Assembly: GCF_048128805.1 (NCBI RefSeq)
Contig: NC_136020.1
Span: forward strand, 6,132,001-6,196,000
Reading direction: 5' to 3'
From: Centroberyx gerrardi
Taxonomy: Eukaryota; Chordata; Actinopteri; Beryciformes; Berycidae
DNA: 64,000 bases
The notes below the pieces were generated by a model. That model saw only the letters and a program-made list of their open reading frames with translations, did no database searches and was not told the origin of the DNA. Of this stretch, positions 13,257-23,009 are shown piece by piece (the stretch's first letter is position 1; each line of letters begins with the position of its first letter). The position numbers and the translations under genes are program-made.

Positions 13257-13463
13257 CGGTTGGGGCTTTCATTAAATATCGGATATTGGCGAGAATTTCA
13301 TAAGTCGTGGTTTCAGTGGAGAGTTTTAGTGTCCCATGATGGACAAAATGCTGTTTCAGAGGCTTTTCCACCCTGACAAGAAGAAAATTATATTAGATAT
13401 TGAATATATAACACAAAATATTGGCTATCAGCAGATACATTACAAAGATATCAAGTCAAACCC
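13252..13463 (+). mobile_element. Family A element, copy 6 (partial)
   Basis: It keeps the block GGAGAGTTTTAGTGTCCCAT and the GAGGCTTTTCCACCCTGACA block, then a decayed right end. The left half is largely missing. It abuts a (CA)n microsatellite. Confidence 0.6.
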
Positions 13464-13918
13464 ACACACACACACACACACACCCTCTCTAGTCGAAACA
13501 ATGCTGTTCTGTCCTGCAGCAGCTCATTTGGTTATGATGAGACAGTTTTAAAAAATAAAAACCAGCGAACAAATGGAGCAAGTAAGTATTGCATAAGTGA
13601 CGATGAGTGCCCAGTGTCTATTTCCATATTCACACACTCCACATGCAAACACACACACACCAGAGACACGCTCACACACACGCAGACACAATAAATATCT
13701 TCTAGAGGGGTCAAAATGGAAACTTAGCTTCAATTATCGCTGAAGCACTTATGGGAAAACACACTATACACACACACACACAGGCACACACACACACATA
13801 AACAAACACACACACACAAATAAGGGGGAAGTGAGCGTCATTAGAGCAGGACTCCATTGGAGCCAGAGGGAATAGTCCACATCAACACAGTCTGCACACT
13901 TCCTCACTCTATTACCTA

Positions 13919-14361
13919 GAGTTAGACTGACGCATTCGCCAAAATTGGTCTTTTATTAAAAATCAGATATCAACCAGTCAGTGTCGTCCACCTCTGATAT
14001 GATGGATGTGATTCAGTTTGATTGACTACATATTTATAGAATTGATCAATATTACACTGGTTGTCTATGGGAAGACTTTAACCTGAATTGAGTCCATTTT
14101 GATCGCCTATGCATGAATATGTTTTATTGTTAGTATTATTTTAGCGTGTCATGCTCTGAATGTTTCAGAGGCTTTTCCACAATGACAAGAATAGAATTAT
14201 GGGGAAACACTGAATACATAATGTTTTGGGATTTTTTTGGCATGAAAATGGTCAAACTTAGATATTGGATATCAGCACAAAATATCAACTTTCAGCAGCT
14301 TCGGTCCAAAACATATCGGTATCATATCAGCCTTCAAACACCCATATCAGTTGATCCCTAC
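13919..14361 (+). mobile_element. Family A element, copy 7
   Basis: This is close to full length. It runs from GTTAGACTGACGCATTCGCC through the GTGTCGTCCACCTCTGATAT block to CATATCAGTTGATCCC. The poly-T and GGCATGAAAATGGTCAAA blocks are clear. Confidence 0.72.
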
Positions 14362-14480
14362 TATTACTATCTCATATCAGCTGTGTTTATTACTACACAA
14401 TGACCATGCACCCGCCAAACCACAAACAAACAACCAAATCTGGACTATTGATGGTCTTATTCTCCACACACACACTTTCA

Positions 14481-14757
14481 GTTGGTAGCCTAGTGGCTCA
14501 AGAAGTGGCCTTGTGACCCAGATCCAAAGGCAAAGTGAATGAGTAACACTCTCCCTTCCCTCAGAAACTACTGTCGATGTGTCCTTGAGCAAGGCACCGA
14601 ACCCCCAGACTGCTCCATTGCAGCTGCTCAGTAGCCACCAGTAGAAGACTGTGGTTGAACTGGGCATCTCCCAGTGTGAATGTGTGTAACTGTATAAATG
14701 TGAATGAAAACCACATGGAGCTCTCTCAACGTTCCCTGGATAAATGATTGTATTTAG
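14481..14757 (+). mobile_element. tRNA-derived SINE
   Basis: It begins with an A-box-like TTGGTAGCCTAGTGGCTCA, and further on has GTCCTTGAGCAAGGCACCGA, widespread in fish SINEs, then GTAGAAGACTGTGGTTGAAC. It lies just downstream of family A copy 7. Confidence 0.6.
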
Positions 14758-15183
14758 TTTGTTAGTTTGACATTTCTTAAACATATGTAATGTAAACGAG
14801 ACAGGGGTGGGGAGGGCATTCGGAGGATGGGAAGGGTGGGGAGGGTATATGGGGGGTGAGACAGCGGTTTGGGGTGTATTTGGGGGGGGTGGGACGGGGG
14901 GTGAGACAGGGGTGGGGAGGGGTAAGATGGTTCGTTTAGCTCCTCCGGCTATATTCCCTCCCCTGGGTCTATTTTACATACTTTTCTCTCAGACACCATA
15001 AACAAACAAGAAGCATAATTAGTGCTCTGTGTGTGTGTGTGTGTGTGTATGTGTGTGTGCACGGCTACAGTACATGCATGCAAGTGTGTGTGCGCCTGTG
15101 CACGCGCGCGTACACACTCAAAGTTAGCGTGCGCGAGCCATCGAAACTGATTTACTTGCATTTGTAAAAACTGCGAGCTAGGT

Positions 15184-15216
<33 letters not shown>

Positions 15217-15402
15217 CACGCACACTAAACATAATTTCTCATAACATTCTAATATGGTTCATTTTCAGCTATCAAAACACACATGAAAAGAGTGTTAACG
15301 CTGTCAACAAGCGAGCATGGGATGTGGAACCGTCGTTTTCATTCTCAATATGTCAAGGTTGGGGTGTATTCCAGCAGAGAGAGGGAGAGAGAGGGAGGGA
15401 GG

Positions 15403-15438
<36 letters not shown>

Positions 15439-15903
15439 TAGAGGGGGGAAGGAGTGTCGTTCTCCATCCTCTGCTCTCCAGAGAATCCCATCATGAAACG
15501 GCGGAGCACAAAGAGCTCAGAGCCTTCGACTGAAACCGAGGGACCTTTTATCCGAAGCCGGGGCATCGCTGGGGCAACAGCGCCACCCAGCAGGCCGGCA
15601 CAGGCACTGCAGCTGCGCTAACAGCCAGCCTGGCCTGCCTGTCTCTCCCAAAAAAAAAACACAAGGGGGGACATTTCTTTACTATTTCCCCGCATTAATT
15701 CAATGATCAAAATGAGCAAAAACAATTCAAGTCAAACCCGTGTGTGTGGGTTTAAGACGAACCCCCCTCCACCCCATTCCATTCCATCCCACCCCACCCC
15801 ACCACCACCGCACGAGAGAGGTAATCAAAGCCCCCGACAAAAAGACAAAAAGAGTCTTCTGTGTGGGAATCTTAACGTTAATGGGCCACACCAACCTCCC
15901 AGC

Positions 15904-15907
<4 letters not shown>

Positions 15908-15947
<40 letters not shown>
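15908..15947 (+). repeat. (AC)n microsatellite
   Basis: About 20 uninterrupted units. Confidence 0.88.
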
Positions 15948-15951
<4 letters not shown>

Positions 15952-16782
15952 CAAACTAATTACAATTTGTCCTTTCCCTTTTGTCCTTTTCACACTGCCT
16001 CCTTTTTAATTCCCACCGAGAAGACATAAAAAAAAAGGGGGGGGGGGGGGAGGGACGGAGGGATAGGGTGTGGGGGGGGGTGTATGGGTACTGAGGGATT
16101 TTTTTTCCAAAGTGGCACACACCAGTAAAATAACACGGCGGCGTGTCTGTATCGGCGTCGACTCTCCCTCATTTAAATAAGCGCCAACGCTGATTTTCTA
16201 ACAAAAATACTGGTACTAGTGTAATAACAATGAAATAAGACCCTGTGAAAACTCGCAGCCCGCAGCAAGTATTTAAAATATCATTTAAAAAGGGCTGATC
16301 TGTAATTCAGAGCGGATATGGTATCAGACGGCGTGCTTGTCATTCCCGGCTATAATCTCCGCCACGCCGAGAGAAACACACTGTCTGCTGGCAGCAACGG
16401 AGAGAGGGAGGAAGAATAGGAAGGGATGGGGGGAGGGGGGGTTGGATGGGGGGGGGGCAGGATTTGACTACTTATTTTTCTTCTTCTCCTCTAGGTACAG
16501 TTGGTTTTCGTCTGCTATCGGGCGGCGAGATCTGGGGCCTATTTTAAGGAATATCACGGATTGAGGAGAGAGAGAAGTTTCGGAACGTAGAATGGGGGGA
16601 GGAGGGAGAAGAAGAAGAATAAGAAGAACCGGAAAAAAGTTCAAGCTGTGAAACGATCAGATGGAGAGGAAGATGATGGAGAGATGAGCGGAGAAGAGCG
16701 GGTGGCGAGGAGACGGTGACTTCTAGAGAGAGGGAGAGGAAGATGAAAGAGAGGGAGTTGTGAATGAGGGAGAGTCTCCTGG

Positions 16783-16814
<32 letters not shown>

Positions 16815-17246
16815 GTTTGCAACATACACACATTGGGTTTTGGTTAGTCGTGTGGTCTGGACAGGAAAGGGCTGGGGCCGACACACTCAGCAGGACACGG
16901 ACCTGGGTCAGCTCACCACACACACACACACACACACACATACACACATACACACACACACACACTGCCAGGCCATCCTTACCCACCTATCCTGTTGCAG
17001 TGGGGGGTCGGAACCAGCCTGAAACCAGCCACACACACACACGCATACGCACACTCACGAGCGTATGTTCTTCAGAAGCAGACACACACACACTCAAGCA
17101 TACACACACACACACACTCATACACACAGTGGGCGGAAACTGGTTGTGACATGCTGTCCCGCGGCTCAGGCTGGGGGCTCTGAGGTTGGGCTGAGCCATC
17201 TATCATACAGCCAGAACACAGTAACCCAAGACATGAGTGGCGGGGA

Positions 17247-17248
<2 letters not shown>

Positions 17249-17293
<45 letters not shown>
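17249..17293 (+). repeat. (AC)n microsatellite
   Basis: About 22 uninterrupted units. It is the end of a CA-dense stretch from 16778. Confidence 0.9.
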
Positions 17294-17294
<1 letters not shown>

Positions 17295-17371
17295 CAAAGA
17301 AGAACCATGTACGTTTTCTGACAAATGAAACACACCGACACAGCTGACCAGACAACCTCAGTTAGAGCTAC

Positions 17372-17823
17372 AGTTAGATCAATATATGGAGCTGATATTG
17401 GCTTCTCTTTTATTAAAAATCTGATTCGTTCCAGTCGGTGTCGTCCACCTCTGATATGATGGATATGATGCAGTTTGATTGATTATTGTAGAATTGATCA
17501 ATATTGCACTGGTAGTCTATGGGAAGACCTTAACCTGAACTGGTTCTATATGCATGAATATGTTGTATTATTATTGTTTCGAGTTTTCCACCTTGCTGTT
17601 TCAGAGGTTTTTCCACCTGACAAGAAGAAAATTCAGGGGGAGTACTTGCTTGGAATTTTTTGGGCATGAAAATGGTCAAATTTAAAAACGCGACATTTGA
17701 TGATGCATTTAACGTTTGGAATAAACAGAAGAAGAACTGCGTAGTTAGCATGAGCAGTGATAGCCACCATGGCTAAACATCTGTATCTTTATCAGCCTTC
17801 AGAATCCTATATCAGTCTAACTA
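17372..17823 (+). mobile_element. Family A element, copy 8, carrying family B sequence
   Basis: Both ends are family A. Between the GGTCAAATTTAAA block and the right end, about 80 bp is replaced by sequence matching family B at 10774-10870, including GATAGCCACCATGGCT. This is a nested or chimeric copy. Confidence 0.68.
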
Positions 17824-18121
17824 GTTCTTCACAGCCAGCCGGCGACCATCAAGCCTTCAGCCTGAGTAAGCGTCCCACTTCATTTGTAAAACACCCCTCC
17901 TCTCTCTCTCTCCCTTGAATGATACTGAACGCTACGTCCCCCAGCTAAATCTCTTCCTCTCTCCCTCTCTCTCTCTTCACGGGCCCCCAGATTGATGGGA
18001 CAGACGCCTCTCATTTGGGGCCCGCAGAGAAAAAGTGGCCAGTTTAAGGGCCCGCTACTGTATTTTAAACGCTCCCGAGTGTTAAAGAGACTGATGGGCC
18101 CCTAGCTAAAACCCCATTGGG

Positions 18122-18126
<5 letters not shown>

Positions 18127-18156
<30 letters not shown>
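18127..18156 (+). repeat. (AG)n microsatellite
   Basis: About 15 units, inside the otherwise unique island at 17.98-18.34 kb. Confidence 0.85.
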
Positions 18157-18160
<4 letters not shown>

Positions 18161-19426
18161 GGAGGAGGGGGGTGTATAAATCTGCGTGGCGGCGGGAATC
18201 GATCGTTTCTCCCTCCTCCTCGCCGCTATCTCATCTGCAGGGGGCTGAGGAGAGGCAGGCCGGTTTAAACGATCCTGACCTTGTCCGACATAAATAGTCA
18301 GAAAAGTCCGGCGAGCAGATAGCTTTGTGTAGGGCTTGGGGAGGGGGGGGTGCATTGAGATAAGGGGGGGGGGGTGAGATAATGCCCTGGCATTACTACA
18401 TCAGAGTCCGTGTCACTCTCTCTCTCACACACACACACACATACGGACGTAGCCGTGGGAAACAGCCTCGGTCTTCCTTCCTTCCGTCCGTCCGTCCTTC
18501 CTTCCTTGCGGTATCTCTCCCTCTTTTTCTCTCTGATCACAGAAGAAGAAGAAGCGAGCGGATGAGGAGATACAGACGGGTAGACGGGGGTGAAGAAGAA
18601 GAGAAGAGAGAGGGAGACGGAGGAGGGGAAGAGGTGAAGAAGCCAAAGATGGGACGAAGGCGGCGGACGAAGAGGCGAGGAGCGCGTCCGTCGTCCCTCT
18701 TCTTCTGATTATGGGCAGAGGGAGGGATGGAGGGATGGATGGCGAGGGAAGCGAGGGAGGGAGGAAGGGAAGGAGAGGGAAGCGAGAGAGGGAGGGAAGG
18801 AAGGGAGGGAGGAAGGGAGGCGGGGAGTCAATTGGCTCCGACGAAACCGCCCCAATTCCGCTCTCTGAAGAAGACGTGAATGTTTTAGAGTAAGAAAGGG
18901 AGCTCTTTTATACGGCGCCCCTCTTCTTCTGCCTCTTTTCTTTTGAGTGTAATGCCGCTGTACCTGACAGTAGCGCTGCCCCGGGTAAAGGCAGAAATCT
19001 CTGCCTCCATTGTCACCTGTTCCTCTAATCATTTTCCGCCCGTCATGCCACAATGGAGGAGGCCGATAACGATAACGAGGTGAAGCTAATACAGAGCGGC
19101 GGCGGGGCCCCCGAACACAATGTTCGGATGTCTTCACTCGTTCACACACACACACACACACCTTCATACGCTCCTTAATGCAGAAACGCACGCGCTCGCC
19201 CACTCGCGCACACACACGCGCCGGCTTCTCTTTTTTCCTTACAGTCACTCACACACACACACGAAGATGTTACAGCCATTTCATTATATGCCGCCGACTG
19301 TCAAATCACCCTTGCGTTACACAGTTACACACCTTTACAGTTTCATCGTAAGTCATGATAATAGGAGAATAACAGTGTGTGCCGTGTTATTTCTCTGCTT
19401 CATTGAAAGTAGCAGCTTTTCTGGAG

Positions 19427-19845
19427 TCTAGTGGTTGTAATTAGAAAGTCGCCAGTTCAAATCCTGGGGAAAACTAGTGCCAAGTCGTCCTTAAAGAGAA
19501 ACTAAACCCCAAACCAAAGTCTATGTAAATCCTCACATCTAATGGTAAAAAGCATGCTAGTGAAATTGCCATCTGCTATTGGCTGATCTTTGGTGCCAGG
19601 TGATGTCACCTTCTATAGAGTACAACAGAGGGTGACATCACCTGGCACCAAAGATCAGCCAATAGCAGATGGCAGCATGACTTTGGTTTGGGGTTTAGTT
19701 TCTCTTTAAGCACAACACTTGACACCCAACGACTGTGTGGCTCTCAGGTGTGAAGATGCAACTGTATGAATGTGAAGAAGGGGAGTTACTGGAAACCAGC
19801 ATGGTGCCCAGTCAACATTCCCTTGATAGAAAAACATTAAGAAAA
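19427..19845 (+). mobile_element. tRNA-derived SINE interrupted by the foldback element
   Basis: The 5' part has GTCTAGTGGTTGTAATTAG and a B-box-like GCCAGTTCAAATCC. After the insert at 19491-19709, the SINE tail continues with GTGTGAAGATGCAACTGTAT. This matches the tail of the copies at 14481 and 52230. Confidence 0.55.
19491..19709. mobile_element. Foldback element with long perfect stem, nested in a SINE
   Basis: A 30-bp outer inverted repeat (19491-19520 against 19680-19709, starting TTAAAGAGAAACTAAACC) encloses a perfect 43-bp inner inverted repeat (19568-19610 against 19631-19673). The loop is 20 nt. About 47 bp of the left arm has no partner. The element splits a tRNA-derived SINE whose halves flank it. 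Confidence 0.75.
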
Positions 19846-20943
19846 GACAGAAAGAGTCCAGAAAAATTCCCACTTTCCCCGAAAAGACTCTACAGAATTC
19901 CCAAATCCCAAATCACGGAAAATTTACCACCCCCACCCCCTCCCCCGCTGCCATCCGTGTGATCTGGGATCGTCGGGCCTTGCCTGCCTGCGAGGGGAGA
20001 TGAGAGGCTGCTGCTTTCTGAGTGCGTTTATCAGAGTCTGGCATCGCTGTAATTTCAGTGTTCAGATGCAATCGCTCCCCGCTCCCCTCAGGAGTAAACA
20101 ATAACAAGCACAAATACAATAGACAAACAAGGCCTGCAGGACATGTATGCACACACACACACACACACACACATACACACAGATTCACGCATGCACAAAC
20201 ACAAAGGCATGCACACTTGCAAACACAATCTCAACTCGCACACGCAAACAATAACGCAAATGCAAACCGCAAGCACCTTGTACCACCAATCTTTTTTTTC
20301 ATTTTTCAGTCTATATTTGGCATAGACTATTCCTAGGTTGACAGGAAACATAAACCTCTAATTCTATTTCTGCCTGTCCATGAACTGTCAGTAGAAACAG
20401 TCGTATCTATATAGCAAAAGAAGCTGGACTCAGATCAGATAGTAGTTTTGAGTAAGACCTTTTGTTATAAGTGGATAAATTAACCAGAACTAAACTTTTC
20501 CTCATACAAAACCAACACAACTTTAACAATTATGTGTTATGTTGCTATTACACACTATTACACTGCTGATTCCTTTGGATCTCGTTTATTTGCAGGCTGT
20601 TTCTTGAGGCTGAAAGACGCCTCATTTGTTATCAAACAGCGCCACCTGGTGGACTTTCAGTGAACTGCAGACTGCTGACTTGAATGGAGAGTGTGTTGAG
20701 AGTGGAGGAGGAAGAAGGCAAGGAGGCACCCAGCTGAGCTCTGGCTCCAGGCCCACTTAACTGCCCCGACTATCGTCCTGCCACACACACACACACACAC
20801 CTTTCTGTCAGTCTGCTTTTGGCTGGAACGACCGCATGTTATAGCTGTGTGGCGACTTAGCTGGTCAGGAGGATAAATAAGCAACAGCAACGCAAGATAT
20901 TGCTGTGGTGTAGGAGCCCAGGTGTGATAGGTGAGAAATATGT

Positions 20944-21132
20944 TATTCTTTATTGATCCCTGTCTGGAAATTCTCTTTTTTCTTGCTCCCCTCCACAGGG
21001 AGGTCAGAGGTCAGAGGTCAGGCTCAGCTACAGAGCAGCTTCCTTCGAGCTGGTAGGGGTTCAGCGTCTTGCTCAAGGACGCTTCAGCAGGAAGGATGTT
21101 TTCTCTAACCACCAGGCCACCCTGCCGCCCAG
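20944..21132 (-). mobile_element. tRNA-derived SINE (reverse)
   Basis: On the minus strand it starts with GGGCGGCAGGGTGGCCTGGT, an A-box region, and continues through CGTCCTTGAGCAAGACGCTG to a tail near 20944. It is a fish SINE of the same broad type as the others. Confidence 0.6.
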
Positions 21133-21654
21133 TGGGTTCCTATGGGTGTCCTCTAGAGCTACTGCAAGACTACACTAGCTCTCGTGGGTGGCTGGAGTAT
21201 TTCCTTTCACAATACTAGTAGGGACTGGTTGCTGCATAGATTGGCGTTTTAGTTCTATAAACTTTTCTCGAGGCAGAAATAATGTCATTGGTTGAGTTAA
21301 ACCTCAGTGGGAGGGGCAAAAGAACCACAGTAACATTAGACTGAAGCCCAGTGAAAAAGGTAAGGGCTAAGAGAAGAGGAAGCAATATTATAGCGCTCTT
21401 GATACTACCTGAAGAAAGATCATAAATGCCAATAAGTCATTACCATTTATAGTTTTTATTTAGATCTTGACCAGAGTTCCTTATTTGTTATTCTCATTTG
21501 CTAAACTTCCAATGATTTCTGGTCAAGTAATCAAGCTTGTTGTTCTGGATTTAACAGAGCCGGCCTCATGAGAATACAGAAAAGGCTATATAGAGCAGGC
21601 CTATATAGATGCTCAATCCTGGTGCCATTTCACACAAATACATAGAAAACTCAG

Positions 21655-21951
21655 GTTAGACTGATATATCCTGGTCTTTTATTAAAAATCAGCCAGTTGA
21701 GCTTCCTTTGTTCCTCAGTTTCAGGAGTGTCAGTCTGTAACACCTGTAATGAAACCTGCCCACCTAAAAGAATTTCATTACTATGAGTTTAAAGATTTTG
21801 GCTTTTGAGTTTGTGTCCCATGATGGTCTGAAAGTTGTTTCAGAGGCTTTCCCATCCTGATAAGAATGTAATATACTTGTAATATTTAGGCATGAAAACG
21901 GTCAAATTTAAATACACTGAATATCGGCACAAAGTATCAGCTATCGGCAAT
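21655..21951 (+). mobile_element. Family A element, copy 9 (divergent)
   Basis: The left end GGTTAGACTGATATATCC and the CTTTTATTAAAAATCAGCCA block are kept, the middle is diverged, and the copy stops at AGCTATCGGCA without the last terminal block. Confidence 0.6.
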
Positions 21952-22589
21952 TGACTCCTATTGAAAGCAATGAGGTTATGACCACTACTAAATTGCTACC
22001 AACACGCTATTATTACAAATATATTAATTATAAAGAAAACCCCAATCCCATCCCCAAATCCTTAACTTAAGCTTATTCATTTCATGTGTTACGTGAATTT
22101 AACACTTCTATCCCCTGAATAGTGTTGTAAAAAACTGACAATAACATGTTGAAGGCGATTATCACCCTTGGAAACACATTTTATTTTTCCTTTAGCATCA
22201 AGTATCACCTTAGGAGGATGAACTCCATATGGGTCAAGCATCAACATTCATCTTTCATGGTCACAAGAATTTATTGTGAGGCAAAACAGATACAAGGACT
22301 TTATGAGAGGGTAACGTTTCTCTGTAAGAGGTTTATTTTTTCCATATATTTTACAAATAGAAGCACAAATGTTCATAAACTCTCGACGACAGCTGTCTGA
22401 AGTACTTTGAAGCGTGTATACCGGAGCTACGGGCGATGGAGGACAATCTGGCCCGCTTATCTGCAGAGACAAAGAAAAAGGATAGTAAGAAAAAAAAAAA
22501 CAGCCCCTTCAGACTTGAGGACGGCGTCTAACGGGGTGAAGACTCAAAGAGATTCTGAAAACCTAAAGGGTATCTAGTCTATTATATCA
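21952..22589. other. Non-coding stretch before atp5f1c
   Basis: AT-rich to about 22390. A short frame opening MEDNLARLSAETKKKDSK lies at about 22436-22530 and closes quickly. It could be a scrap of a retroelement ORF but is not recognised. Confidence 0.35.
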
Positions 22590-23009
22590 GAGGATTTAAT
22601 GGTACACACTTCTAGACTCAAACTAGCCCAGAAGGGATCTCAGCGCTATGGCGACAGTCTACTCTAAGGACGTTACCTCCTCTGTCAAGACAAGCCTCAG
22701 GTCCTGGGTTCACCAGAGGGTGAGAGGGAGCAGATTAGGTCGGAGAGGAGAATTAGTCATGAAAGAATCTGAGGGCTTTTGGAAATTAAAAAGACATGCA
22801 TAGTTGAGAGGGAGTCTTTTGGGGAGGGGAAAAAAAGGTCTCAGAGGTCACAAAAGTTAGCGGAGTGAAGAAGGAATGAAATGAGGGGGCGAGCCGTTTA
22901 GGAAAATCCACAAAATGAACTGCGGAAGACGGGCGGACGGCAGAATAAAAGAAGAGGTAGAATGGAAAGAGAGGGCGAGACGGAGGGAGGGGAAAGATAT
23001 TGAAAATGC
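22590..23009 (-). other. Probable atp5f1c 3' UTR
   Basis: This is the sequence after the TAA stop at 23010-23012, read on the minus strand. An ATTAAA-type poly(A) signal lies at 22595-22600 about 410 nt after the stop, and AATAAA-type signals lie further on near 22330 and 22180. Which one is used cannot be decided here. No other coding signal is visible. Confidence 0.4.

Larger units (their letters stand above)
14758..17371. other. Non-coding stretch
   Basis: It holds G-rich and CA-rich simple sequence (14800-15215, 15908, 16778-17300), (AG)n at 15406-15436, and a repeat-poor island at about 16130-16350 with balanced composition. No supported gene. Confidence 0.4.
17824..20943. other. Non-coding stretch with two repeat-poor islands
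   Basis: Repeat-poor islands at about 17980-18340 and 18880-19120 contrast with the simple sequence around them. Purine-rich sequence lies at 18540-18840. The SINE and foldback element at 19427-19845 and the CA tract near 20147 follow. The 179-codon minus-strand ORF at 18709-19248 is low complexity. Confidence 0.4.

Noticed and set aside
16640-17341. Many overlapping ORFs of Thr-His or Cys-Val repeats
   Set aside because: They are direct translations of (CA)n and (TG)n microsatellites. The same kind appears near 7300-8600, 9960-10160, 11580-11760 and 15900.
18709-19248. 179-codon minus ORF
   Set aside because: It is long only because the GGGA-rich plus strand lacks stop codons in reverse. 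The Ser/Pro/Arg-rich translation has no recognisable domain.
22436-22530. Short frame MEDNLARLSAETKKKDSK
   Set aside because: It closes after about 30 codons, has no partner exon or recognised family, and lies in what may be atp5f1c 3' flank.
1-23009. taf3 exons, expected from human gene order next to atp5f1c
   Set aside because: I looked for the histone-fold start and the PHD-finger motifs on the minus strand and found none. The gene may lie further left, or elsewhere.
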